Assembly: GCF_017254915.1 (NCBI RefSeq)
Contig: NZ_JAFKCT010000009.1
Location: forward strand, 181,678-245,677
Origin: Algoriphagus oliviformis
Lineage (GTDB): Bacteria; Bacteroidota; Bacteroidia; Cytophagales; Cyclobacteriaceae
DNA: 64,000 bases
Direction: 5' to 3'
Every line of letters starts with the position of its first letter. Positions within the stretch are counted from its first letter, which is position 1. The notes below the pieces were generated by a model. It was not told the origin of the DNA, made no database searches, and was given only the letters and a program-made list of their open reading frames with translations. Both the position numbers and the translations under genes were made by a program. Below are positions 34,685-42,871 of this stretch, in pieces.

Positions 34685-34942
34685 AGCCTCGAAATAGCAG
34701 TTCAAAGCCTCGTAATCGAGATAAAAAGACTCGAAATATCAGTTCCAACACTCGACATCGAGTATCAATCACTCGATATACCGCTTCCGTCACTCGTGAT
34801 CGACTATAAATCACTCGAGATATAGTGAAAATGTCTCGTGATCGAGGTAAAAAGTCTCGAAATACCGGTTCCAACACTCGGCATCGAGTATCAAACACTC
34901 GAAATACCGCTTTCATCACTCGTGATCGGGTATCAATCACTC
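34685..34942. repeat. 12-unit tandem array with an exact 21-bp period
   Basis: Twelve 21-bp units follow each other in strict register (34685-34936), each starting with nnnCTCG. Two unit types mostly alternate: CTCGAAATAnCnGTTCCA and CTCGnnATCGAGTATCAA, giving a 42-bp higher-order period. Type 2 units are partly palindromic (CTCGnnATCGAG). The minus strand is open through all units and would encode a 7-residue repeat with xTRxRV character, but a non-coding role is more likely. Units adjoin without spacers, so it is not a CRISPR array. Confidence 0.85.
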
Positions 34943-34948
34943 TTTGCC

Positions 34949-35058
34949 CTGGCCTGTGTCTCCACAGGCCAGTCAGATTTCGGCCTTATTCCATGGAAGA
35001 ATGTTAATCCGATAGGTTTTATTATGAATAAGAAGTGGTCTGTGAGGACACAGACCAC
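34949..35058. repeat. pair of matching perfect hairpins
   Basis: Hairpin 34949-34972 has a 10-bp perfect stem (CTGGCCTGTG / CACAGGCCAG, loop TCTC). Hairpin 35035-35058 has a 10-bp perfect stem (GTGGTCTGTG / CACAGACCAC, loop AGGA). They share the CTGTG/CACAG base and differ by paired changes. Confidence 0.7.
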
Positions 35059-35135
35059 GGGGGGCTTTGGTATGATTATAAATCCTAGAATACCTAAGAA
35101 CGGAAGTTCCGAAGCGGGGATGTAAGTGAGCTTAG

Positions 35136-35645
35136 CTACATCCCAATTTTAGTCAGCTTGTTGATTTGGATTTCCAGTGATCGGATACCGGAATTCTCAA
35201 CTTCTATTAAGGATTTCTGCTTGATCAAAAAGGAAGTTCGTTCGAAGTTGCCAATAATTGTTGTTCCTTGGTTCGCTACGAGCGTCAAGGTGTCTCCATT
35301 AATTTTGTATGTTCCTTCGGAGGTAACCTCTACAGAAGAGTAGCCCAGCTGCCATGTTTGATCATCGTAAACCCCTAGCCAAATCCCTCCGATTGGAGCT
35401 TCGCGATATGCTGATAATATTAGTTTTTCAATCTTTGGGTTAGGCGGAAAGAGAATTGTTTCTTGAATCGTAATGAGGGTGAGCGTTGTCAGAATCGTAG
35501 CAGCCAGACTAATTCCGAACCGTTTCCAGCTATTGGGGCTTTTCTTGAATATGGCGATTGTAACAAATGTCAAAGTCACCAAGAGTCCTATCATTCCAAC
35601 GAACAAAGTGAAGATTCCAAAGAGTAACATGATCGAATTGGTCAT
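35136..35645 (-). CDS. two-helix membrane protein of unknown function
   Basis: A 169-residue protein with two N-terminal membrane helices (about residues 5-32 and 44-63) and a C-terminal domain of about 105 residues with a beta-rich, lipocalin-like pattern (GIWLGVYDDQTWQLGYSSVEV, SEGTYKINGDTLTLV, GNFERTSFLI). I do not recognise a family. Codon use is AT-richer than the flanking permeases, as is the barstar-like gene next to it, so both may be recent arrivals. A hairpin with stem GGGATGTA / TACATCCC lies at its 3' end (about 35117-35145). Confidence 0.7.
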   Translation of the reverse strand: MTNSIMLLFGIFTLFVGMIGLLVTLTFVTIAIFKKSPNSWKRFGISLAATILTTLTLITIQETILFPPNPKIEKLILSAYREAPIGGIWLGVYDDQTWQLGYSSVEVTSEGTYKINGDTLTLVANQGTTIIGNFERTSFLIKQKSLIEVENSGIRSLEIQINKLTKIGM

Positions 35646-35688
35646 TGGTTCTCAAAAGTGTGTCATATAGAATCCCCTGAATACCGTG

Positions 35689-36198
35689 TCACTCTTCTAT
35701 TCGCCTGGAGTTAAACCATTCTTGTCCGTTCCAAATGACCTTTGTTTGACCGACCGGTTCGATTTCAAAATAGGGGTCGTCAACTTGTGCTAGGGTAATC
35801 AATCTATTTCCAAATAACATATGTCGTCTTGAGGCGTCAGCAAAAATATCCAAAACCGCGTGAGCCGTCTGTTTCTTAATGCTGTCCATGTGCCTGAAGG
35901 AGACGACAAGACCAGTCTTTATTATGCTTAAATCAGATAAGCTATCTCTAAGCGCATTAAAGTTTTCTCCGTAGTGGTCGGGGAAAGCGAATTTGTCTTT
36001 AAACAGAGAATGCATGACCGTCTCGTCGTTCCAGGTTCGGCAATCGAAGTTAATAGTTACATAGTTTTCGCTCTCAAACCATTTCAAATCATCATCCAAA
36101 ACATTTGTGCGAAAATATAGGCTCGTCCATCCGTTTTGGAGTATATGCCAATCAAGCCCAGTTGGATCAGTGCGCCCCTTTCTTTTAAACACTCCCAT
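35689..36198 (-). CDS. barstar-family protein (ribonuclease inhibitor-like)
   Basis: A 169-residue soluble protein from ATG 36198. The core DCRTWNDETVMHSLFKDKFAFPDHYGENFNALRDSLSDL (about residues 60-100) carries the barstar signature, in which a beta strand and helix lead into a FPxxYGxNxxAL motif. The N-terminal 50 residues and C-terminal 50 residues are extensions not found in classical barstar (about 90 residues). Barstars bind and block barnase-type ribonucleases and serve as immunity proteins of polymorphic toxins. No ribonuclease toxin is encoded nearby, so this looks like an orphan immunity gene. It is AT-richer than its surroundings and lies between two permease genes on the opposite strand. 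Confidence 0.75.
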   Translation of the reverse strand: MGVFKRKGRTDPTGLDWHILQNGWTSLYFRTNVLDDDLKWFESENYVTINFDCRTWNDETVMHSLFKDKFAFPDHYGENFNALRDSLSDLSIIKTGLVVSFRHMDSIKKQTAHAVLDIFADASRRHMLFGNRLITLAQVDDPYFEIEPVGQTKVIWNGQEWFNSRRIEE

Positions 36199-36588
36199 TT
36201 TTGATTGTTTTGTCGGGTAATCCAACCCTCTGACAGAATTGCTCACACATCCATACAAGTCCCACTACAGCTTCCGAGTTTCGTGTATATCCGTTTTGGA
36301 AGGAGATTGGGATTTCTTTCTGCTATACCCGGGATCTTTCCCTAAAGATATCAGATCCCCTGAAAACGAAACGATCTTTTTTCGAGGGGAGTTGATTTTC
36401 ATTTCAGACTTGATGCACCAGTCACCCTTCGACTTCGCTCAGGGTGACACTTCCCTGCTTCCAAACCTCCAACCTCCAACATTTTTCAAAAATCCCCTGC
36501 AACCTTTCTTTCCCGACTGGCATCTCATTTTCAGAAAGCTAAACCAACGCATTTTTTCCAGAACCCTAAACCAACACCCCAGCTAGCC
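36199..36588. other. spacer with a GTCACCCT...AGGGTGAC hairpin, no gene
   Basis: No gene is called. Bases 36421-36448 form a hairpin with arms GTCACCCT / AGGGTGAC around TCGACTTCGCTC. This is the known 'CTTCGACTTCGCTCAGG' intergenic repeat; further copies are at 40112-40139 and, tandem, near 60976-61024. Pyrimidine-rich words (CTTCCAAACCTCC) follow up to the permease start. Confidence 0.55.
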
Positions 36589-39012
36589 ATGTGGAAAAAC
36601 TATCTGAAAATCGCCTGGCGCAACCTGAAGCGCAACAAGGTCTATTCCTTCATCAACATCATCGGACTCAGCCTAGGCATGGCGGCAAGTATCCTGATTT
36701 TTTTGTTTGTGTTGGATGAACTGAGCTATGATCGCTTTATCCCGAATTCGGATCGCATCTTTCGGGTCAACATTTCGGGAAAACTTAATGGAAACGAGTT
36801 TACCTCGACCAACTCCGCCACTCCTGTCGGCCCTGCGATGAAAGCGGAAATTGCCCAGGTGGAGGACTATGTGAGAATGGGGGTGATGCGTACCTATCCT
36901 TTGATTGAGGGAGAAAAGGCTTTTACGGAACCCATCGTCATGGTCGCCGATTCGAATTTCTTGGACTTTTTCAGCTTTGAATTGCTCTTGGGGAAACCGG
37001 AAACCGCTCTGCATGGACCCGATAAGATTATCCTCACGGAGACCGTTGCCAAAAAGTATTTTGGAGACCAAGACCCGATAGGAAAGACCATTTTTGGAGG
37101 TTCGGACAAGAAGCCGCTTGAGGTTACCGGCGTGCTGGCAGATTTGCCTTCGAATACCCATTTGGATTTCGATGCGGTGCTCTCCGGGGAGAACTGGTGG
37201 TATTTTGAGCAGGAAAACTGGACGAGCAATAATATCCTGACCTACTATCGCATCTCCGAAGGCGCCGATCCCGCAAGCGTTCAGGAAGCCTTAAATGGCT
37301 TGGTGCTAAAATACGTGGGCGCGGAGATTCTCCAGTTTTTGGGAATTTCCATGGATGCCTTTTTGGAGCAGGGGAATGCCTATGGCCTGATTGCGATGCC
37401 TATGCAGGATATCTACTTGGAATCCCACAATTCGGATGAGATCAAAGCGCCGGGAAATCGACAATACCTCTACCTGTTTTCCGGAATAGCCATTTTCATT
37501 TTGTTGATCGCCTGTATCAACTTCATGAACCTATCCACCGCGCGCTCCGCCAACCGAGCCAAAGAGGTAGGCGTGCGGAAATCCATCGGAGCCCAACGCC
37601 AGCGGCTTATGGGGCAGTTTCTCTCCGAATCCATGGTGTACAGCGGCATTGCCGGGGTGCTTTCCTTTGTGATTATTCTGGTCTTTTTGAAGCCTTTCAA
37701 TGCGCTTGCCGGAAAGACCTTGGAGTTTGGTGTTTTGTTCCAACCTCAGTTTGTGCTGGCATTTCTAGTCTTCCTTTTGGTGGTTGGGTTATTGGCTGGT
37801 TCCTATCCCGCGTTTTACCTGACTTCCTTTTCTCCGGTGGCTGTGCTTAAGGGCGAGATTCGTTCCGGAGTGAAGCGATCGGCTTTGCGCAGCAGCTTGG
37901 TGATCTTTCAGTTTTTTATCTCCATAGCCTTGATGATCAGCAGTCTGGTGGTCTATAAGCAGTTGAAGTACATGCAGGAGAAAAACCTGGGCATAGACAA
38001 GGAGAATGTCCTGGCCCTGCTTCATGTCCGTTCCTTGGGCAACAACTCTGAAGCCTTCAAGCAGGAATTGTTGGCCCAGACAGGATTCACGGCTGCTGCC
38101 TACAGCAATGTCCTGCCGCCGAGGTTGGACTGGACTTCCGTGATGCGGACCAAGGACAAGCAGCAGGACGTGCTTTGCTACCAAAACTATGTGGACGAGG
38201 ACTACTTGGAAGCGCTGGGGTTTAAGCTTGCGGCTGGCCGCTTCTTTTCCAGGGAAATCCCGTCCGACACCGGAGCGCTGCTGATCAACCAAACGGCCAT
38301 GGCCCTGATGGGCTGGACAGAGCTTGACGGAACCCAAGAGGTCGGGGGATTTTGGAATGAGGATGGTACTGTCACCTATCGCAGGGTGATCGGAGTGATC
38401 GAGGATTTCAACTTCGAAAGCCTGAAGCAAAGCGTGAGGCCGCTGGTCGTCATGAACGGCGCTGGCAACAACTTCTATGAGATGGCCATCCGAATCAGCC
38501 CCGGCCAAGTCACGGAAAAGATCAGCCAGCTGGAAGCCCTCTGGAAAAAACACTCCGGTGGCGCACCCTTTGAATACTCTTTCCTGGACGAGGACTTCAA
38601 CCTGCTTTTCCAAAAGGAGCAGAAGATGAGCCAGATCATTTTGATTTTCACCATTCTGGCGATTGGGATCGCCTGTTTGGGATTGTTTGGATTGGCTGCC
38701 TATACTACCGAGCAACGATCCAAGGAGATCAGCATCCGCAAGGCGCTTGGGGCTTCCATGGCCAATTTGGTCACCATCCTTTCGAAAGACTTCACACTGC
38801 TTGTCGTGATTGCCTTTGTGATCGCGGGACCCTTGAGCTATTTCCTCTTGGAAAAATACTGGCTGCAAAACTTTGCCTACCGCACGGAGATAGACTTGGT
38901 TTTGGTCTTTTTGGCGGGATTATTTGCCATCGTCATTGCTTGGCTTACTGTGAGCTACCAAAGTTTCAAGACCGCGGCGTCCAACCCGGTGGATTACCTG
39001 AAAAACGAATAG
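36589..39012 (+). CDS. MacB-like/FtsX ABC transporter permease 3
   Basis: An 807-residue permease with the full double MacB-core/FtsX layout. The N-terminus is MWKNYLKIAWRNLKRNKVYS, then helix INIIGLSLGMAASILIFLFV and the ELSYDRFIPNSDRIFRV motif. The first bundle has IACINFMNLSTARSANRAKEVGVRKSIG, and the last IACLGLFGLAAYTTEQRSKEISIRKALG. It ends in DYLKNE, like the other paralogues. It is preceded by the AT-rich insert with the barstar gene, so its original link to permease 2 seems interrupted. It is followed at 160 bp by the head-GIN gene. Substrate unknown. Confidence 0.93.
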   Translation: MWKNYLKIAWRNLKRNKVYSFINIIGLSLGMAASILIFLFVLDELSYDRFIPNSDRIFRVNISGKLNGNEFTSTNSATPVGPAMKAEIAQVEDYVRMGVMRTYPLIEGEKAFTEPIVMVADSNFLDFFSFELLLGKPETALHGPDKIILTETVAKKYFGDQDPIGKTIFGGSDKKPLEVTGVLADLPSNTHLDFDAVLSGENWWYFEQENWTSNNILTYYRISEGADPASVQEALNGLVLKYVGAEILQFLGISMDAFLEQGNAYGLIAMPMQDIYLESHNSDEIKAPGNRQYLYLFSGIAIFILLIACINFMNLSTARSANRAKEVGVRKSIGAQRQRLMGQFLSESMVYSGIAGVLSFVIILVFLKPFNALAGKTLEFGVLFQPQFVLAFLVFLLVVGLLAGSYPAFYLTSFSPVAVLKGEIRSGVKRSALRSSLVIFQFFISIALMISSLVVYKQLKYMQEKNLGIDKENVLALLHVRSLGNNSEAFKQELLAQTGFTAAAYSNVLPPRLDWTSVMRTKDKQQDVLCYQNYVDEDYLEALGFKLAAGRFFSREIPSDTGALLINQTAMALMGWTELDGTQEVGGFWNEDGTVTYRRVIGVIEDFNFESLKQSVRPLVVMNGAGNNFYEMAIRISPGQVTEKISQLEALWKKHSGGAPFEYSFLDEDFNLLFQKEQKMSQIILIFTILAIGIACLGLFGLAAYTTEQRSKEISIRKALGASMANLVTILSKDFTLLVVIAFVIAGPLSYFLLEKYWLQNFAYRTEIDLVLVFLAGLFAIVIAWLTVSYQSFKTAASNPVDYLKNE

Positions 39013-39040
39013 AAACTGAAACAGATGAATCGTCCGCTCT

Positions 39041-39076
39041 CGGTCAAAATCAGCTTTGCTCGGACAATTGATTGCC
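39041..39076. promoter_or_regulatory. candidate enhancer sites upstream of the head-GIN gene
   Basis: Two half-symmetric copies, CGGTCAAAATCAGCTT (39041-39056) and CGGACAATTGATTGCC (39061-39076), are spaced exactly 20 bp apart, the same spacing as the 25406/25426 pair. The first lies 77 bp before the TGGCAC box at 39118. Confidence 0.45.
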
Positions 39077-39117
39077 TGTAAATCGGCTTTTGAGGGTGTG
39101 AAGGCCTGTTTTGGCCT

Positions 39118-39135
39118 TGGCACAATCTCTGGCAC
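39118..39135 (+). promoter_or_regulatory. sigma-54-like promoter (TGGCAC-N6-TGGCAC) of the head-GIN gene
   Basis: TGGCACAATCTCTGGCAC has the same form as the box at 25591 upstream of hlyD and ends 38 bp before the ATG at 39173. The -24 half is canonical; the -12 half deviates (CTGGC for TTGCA). Confidence 0.5.
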
Positions 39136-39172
39136 TTAACTAAATCCGGAAACTACTTCAACCCCATCTATC

Positions 39173-39865
39173 ATGAATACCACAAGAATTTTAGCCCTCG
39201 CATTTCTCTTGTTTATAAACATCTCCGTGGCCAAGGCCCAAAGGTCAGAAACCCGGACGCCGGGATCCTTTAACCAGATCGAAAACAGCGGCAGCTGGGA
39301 CGTGGAGATTACCAAGGGTTCAAAAGATGAAGTCCGGCTGGAGTCCAACAGCTTCGACCTCAGCAAGGTCATCACCGAACTGGACGGGAAAAGGCTTGAA
39401 ATCAAGCTGGAAAAAGGGAACTACCGCAACGTCGACCTGAAAGTGTACATCACGGTGCGCGAACTCGAATCAGTCGGCAACGGTGGCTCCGGTGACATGC
39501 GGATCAACTCCGACTTCGGCGCCAACTCCTTCAATATCGGCCTTTCCGGTTCGGGAACGATCACCGCCAAAAACATCAATGCCGGCAAGATCAACATCGG
39601 CATGAGCGGCTCAGGCAAGATGATCATCGAGGGAGGCAGAGCCGAGGACGCCAATATCGGGCAGTCCGGTTCGGGCGATCTGGAGGCGATGAACTTCGTG
39701 GCGGAAACGGTGAAAATCGGCAAGTCCGGCTCCGGTGACACCTCGATTACCGCTTTGGAATCGCTGACCGTGGGTTCCTCCGGTTCCGGCAATGTCTATT
39801 ACAAAGGCGACCCGGAGAAGAAAAACATCGGAATCTCCGGCTCTTCGAAGGTAATCAAGCAGTAG
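39173..39865 (+). CDS. head-GIN (DUF2807) domain secreted protein 1
   Basis: A 230-residue exported protein. Residues 1-22 are a signal peptide (LALAFLLFINISVAKAQ). The rest is a right-handed beta-helix-like head-GIN domain with a repeated S-G-S-G/S motif at roughly 20-residue steps: GLSGSGTI, GMSGSGKM, GQSGSGDL, GKSGSGDT, GSSGSGNV and GISGSSKV. The N-terminal part (SETRTPGSFNQIENSGSWDVEI) matches the family entry motif. The role of this fold in Bacteroidota is unproven; it is often found next to MacB-like permeases. The sigma-54-like promoter at 39118 and enhancer-like sites tie it to the regulator at 23828. Confidence 0.88.
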   Translation: MNTTRILALAFLLFINISVAKAQRSETRTPGSFNQIENSGSWDVEITKGSKDEVRLESNSFDLSKVITELDGKRLEIKLEKGNYRNVDLKVYITVRELESVGNGGSGDMRINSDFGANSFNIGLSGSGTITAKNINAGKINIGMSGSGKMIIEGGRAEDANIGQSGSGDLEAMNFVAETVKIGKSGSGDTSITALESLTVGSSGSGNVYYKGDPEKKNIGISGSSKVIKQ

Positions 39866-40180
39866 GGGAGTAGCTAGTATCAAGTATCAAGAGGCTAGAG
39901 CCAAGAAATTAGAGCCAAGAGCCAAGTAGCAAGACGCTAGTATCAAGTATCAAGAGGCTAGAGCCAAAAATTTATGATTTATGAAATACGTCCCGATGGC
40001 TATCGGGATACGAGGTCAAAAGGGGAGTAGAGGCTGAATCCCCAACTGCCGTTTGGGGTGCCAAACTTTACAACTTTCCCACCTTACAACCTTACAACAA
40101 TATTCACGAAAAGGCCTTCGACTTCGCTCAGGCTGACACCCGAATTTTCCAATTTTCCAATCTTTCAATTTTCCAATCCG
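39866..40180. repeat. composite heptad spacer A
   Basis: No gene is present. After the head-GIN stop come AAGTATC/AAGTAGC-type words, then TTTATGA and GAAATAC words, then a hairpin TCCCGATGGCTATCGGGA (39991-40008) followed by TACGAGGTCAAAA. Pyrimidine-rich words (CTTACAAC, CTTTCCC) follow, then a CTTCGACTTCGCTCAGG repeat (40112-40139), and AATTTTCC 8-mers up to the permease ATG. The middle part is nearly identical to 42660-42726. Confidence 0.75.
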
Positions 40181-42607
40181 ATGCTCAAAAACTACTTCAA
40201 AATCGTCTTTCGCAATGCCAAGAAGCATCCCATGTACGTGCTGATCAACCTGGTCGGACTCGCGATAGGGATGGCGGTGAGCATCGTGATTTTGCTTTAT
40301 GTGCAGTTTGAGTTGAGTTATGACAAGTACCATCCGGACGCGGACCGCATCTATCGGGTGTCGCGGGCTTGGTACAATGCCGACGGAGAGGAAAGCCTCC
40401 ACCTTGGCCACTTGGCTCCGCCTTTTGGCCCGCTGATGCAGTCGGACTTTCCGGAGGAAGTGGAGGTGATGGCCCGCCTGTTCAACGTGAACGCCCTGAT
40501 CAAAAACGGCAGCAACGCCATGGAGGAGGAGCGGTTTTTCTTTGCCGATCCGGAGGCCTTTGAGCTCTTTTCCTGGAAAATCATCGAAGGCGAAGCACAG
40601 CAGGCGCTCACCCAAGCCGATGGGGTCATCCTCACCGAGAGCACGGCCAAGCGCTATTTCGGCAATGAATCGGCGGTGGGCAAAGAGCTCCGCGCCAACC
40701 TCGCAGGACAGGAGTTTACCTTCCAGGTGCGGGGCGTGATGGAGGATATGCCGGAAAATTCCCATTTCCATGTCGACTTTCTGGGTTCCATGGTTCCCGT
40801 GGTCCAGTTCTACGGCGGGCAGGAGGCCTTCATGTCCAACTTTGGCTCCAACAATTTCTCCACCTTTCTCAAGCTCGCGGAGGGCGTGGACTGGAAGGCT
40901 TTCGAAGCCAAACTTCCCGCGATGATCGATCGCCGCATGGGCGAAAACCAGGCGGGAATCCCCATGTCCAAGGGCACCGCACTCACGCTCTGGCCAATCA
41001 CCGACGTCCACCTATACTCCAACCTCGCCTCAGAGATCGAGCCCAACGGCAACATGGACTACGTGATCGTGTACTTGGCCGTGGCGCTCTTTATCCTCCT
41101 GATCGCCTGCATCAACTTCATGAACCTGTCCACCGCACGCTCTTCGCTCCGCTCCATGGAGGTGGGGCTTCGCAAAGTGATGGGGGCGGACAAGCTGGTG
41201 CTGGTGCGTCAGTTTATGGGGGAATCCTTCGTGATGACCTTCTTTGCAATGATCCTGGCGGTGATTTTGGTGTTTTTGTTTCTGCCGACTTTCTCCGACT
41301 TCACCGACAAACCCCTTAGCCTGAATTTCTTTGCCCACCCCGAATACCTGCTATTCGTGATCGGTCTCGCGGCCTTCGTGGGATTGATTTCCGGGAGCTA
41401 TCCGGCGCTTTTCCTGTCCGGGTTTATGCCTGCGAAAGTACTGAAGGGAGCCTTCAAGGCTGGAAAAGGGCATGAGAACTTCCGGGCATTTCTGGTGGTG
41501 GGGCAGTTTGCCATCTCAGTGATGCTGATCGTGGCGGTCTTGGTCGTTGTCCGGCAGCTGGACTTTATGCAAAACAAAGACCTGGGCTTCCAAAAGGAGG
41601 ATATCGTCGTCCTGCCAAACAGTGGGCGGATCAGCGAAAACTACCTGATCATCAAAGACCGCCTCGAAAACCATCCCGGAATCCAGGAAGTGAGCATGTC
41701 CAGCCGCGTGCCCTCGGGTCGGCTGCTCGACTCCCAGGGCTCTACGGCCGAGGTGAACGGGGAGCTGACCCAGCTCAATGTGCGCATCGCCGATATCCAT
41801 GTGGCGCACAATTTCCTGCATACCTATGGCATTCCTCTGGAGGCAGGGCGGGACTTTGATTTTCAGCGCGCCAGTGACTCCACGGAGGCTTTCATACTCA
41901 ATGAAGCGGCGATCCGTGCCGTGGGTTGGGCCAGTCCCGAAGAGGCCGTTGGCAAGCAGTTCTTGTATGGGGGAAGACGTGGCTTCGTGACTGGCGTGAT
42001 GAAGGATTTCCACTTCGAAAGCCTGCACCAACCCATCGTGCCCATCGTCTTTATGATTTCACAAGACCGAAATAACCAAGTAAGCATCAAGATTGATGCT
42101 GCCCAGCGCGAGGAGGTGCTCGACTACCTCAAGGGTGAGTGGGCACAGCTGCGGCCGGATTATCCCTTTGAGCCGATTTTCGTCGACGAGGGATTCAACC
42201 GACAGTACGAAGCTGAGGCGAGGGTGAAGACTATTTTCACCTTTTTCTCCGCACTGGCGATCTTGATCTCCATCCTGGGACTGCTGGGCTTGGTGACCTT
42301 TGCCACGGAGCAGCGTACCCGCGAGATAGGCATTCGCAAGGTGATGGGCGCCGAGACCGGCAATATCCTAATCCTGCTGGGCAAGGACTTTCTGAAGCTG
42401 GTAGGCATTGGATTCCTCATTGCCATTCCGATTTCTTGGTTTGGGATGAGCAGCTGGTTGGAGGATTTCGCCTACAAGACCGGCATCAACTGGACGATAT
42501 TCCTCTGGGCGGGGCTGATTGCGGGAGTCATTGCGGCGCTGACCGTGGTCTCCCAAACCCTCAAAGCCGCTTGGGCCAATCCGGTGAAGAGTATTAAGAA
42601 TGAGTAG
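40181..42607 (+). CDS. MacB-like/FtsX ABC transporter permease 4
   Basis: An 808-residue permease with the same double-core layout: start MLKNYFKIVFRNAKKHPMY, helix INLVGLAIGMAVSIVILLYV, motif ELSYDKYHPDADRIYRV, first bundle IACINFMNLSTARSSLRSMEVGLRKVMG and last bundle SILGLLGLVTFATEQRTREIGIRKVMG. ATG 40181 was chosen because it aligns with the other paralogues; the open frame back to 40058 is repeat DNA. The coupling segment has SSLRSMEVG where the others have SANRAKEVG, so ATPase pairing may differ slightly. It lies between the two head-GIN genes. Confidence 0.93.
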   Translation: MLKNYFKIVFRNAKKHPMYVLINLVGLAIGMAVSIVILLYVQFELSYDKYHPDADRIYRVSRAWYNADGEESLHLGHLAPPFGPLMQSDFPEEVEVMARLFNVNALIKNGSNAMEEERFFFADPEAFELFSWKIIEGEAQQALTQADGVILTESTAKRYFGNESAVGKELRANLAGQEFTFQVRGVMEDMPENSHFHVDFLGSMVPVVQFYGGQEAFMSNFGSNNFSTFLKLAEGVDWKAFEAKLPAMIDRRMGENQAGIPMSKGTALTLWPITDVHLYSNLASEIEPNGNMDYVIVYLAVALFILLIACINFMNLSTARSSLRSMEVGLRKVMGADKLVLVRQFMGESFVMTFFAMILAVILVFLFLPTFSDFTDKPLSLNFFAHPEYLLFVIGLAAFVGLISGSYPALFLSGFMPAKVLKGAFKAGKGHENFRAFLVVGQFAISVMLIVAVLVVVRQLDFMQNKDLGFQKEDIVVLPNSGRISENYLIIKDRLENHPGIQEVSMSSRVPSGRLLDSQGSTAEVNGELTQLNVRIADIHVAHNFLHTYGIPLEAGRDFDFQRASDSTEAFILNEAAIRAVGWASPEEAVGKQFLYGGRRGFVTGVMKDFHFESLHQPIVPIVFMISQDRNNQVSIKIDAAQREEVLDYLKGEWAQLRPDYPFEPIFVDEGFNRQYEAEARVKTIFTFFSALAILISILGLLGLVTFATEQRTREIGIRKVMGAETGNILILLGKDFLKLVGIGFLIAIPISWFGMSSWLEDFAYKTGINWTIFLWAGLIAGVIAALTVVSQTLKAAWANPVKSIKNE

Positions 42608-42871
42608 GAGAAAATTACGAAGTATCAAGTACAAAGTACCAAGTATCAAGACGCTAGAATCAAGAACCAAGAATTTTCGATCTACGAAGTACGTCCCGAT
42701 GGCTATCGGGATACGAGGTCAAAAATAGGAGGAAGGTCAATGCTGAGATCGGCGTCCGAGGTGCTGAACCTTCCAAACTTGAAACCTTACCACTTTCCAA
42801 CCAACCCTAACACAATTTTCCAATCCGCCCCGGCGGACAAGTCTTTAAAATTTTACAATATTTCAATTACT
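42608..42871. repeat. composite heptad spacer B
   Basis: The order matches spacer A at 39866: AAGTATC/AAGTACA words, GATCTACGAAG words, hairpin TCCCGATGGCTATCGGGA (42694-42711), TACGAGGTCAAAA, then pyrimidine-rich words (CTTACCA, CTTTCCA). No gene and no TGGCAC box is seen before the second head-GIN gene. A lone CGGACAAG lies at about 42834. Confidence 0.7.

Noticed and set aside
34671..34940. 89-residue minus-strand frame with a heptapeptide repeat
   Set aside because: It follows automatically from a 21-bp repeat without stops in that frame. No start context or coding bias supports it, so it is kept only as a remark under the array.
34685..34942. CRISPR array
   Set aside because: Units of 21 bp adjoin without spacers and differ gradually from one another; no cas genes are present.
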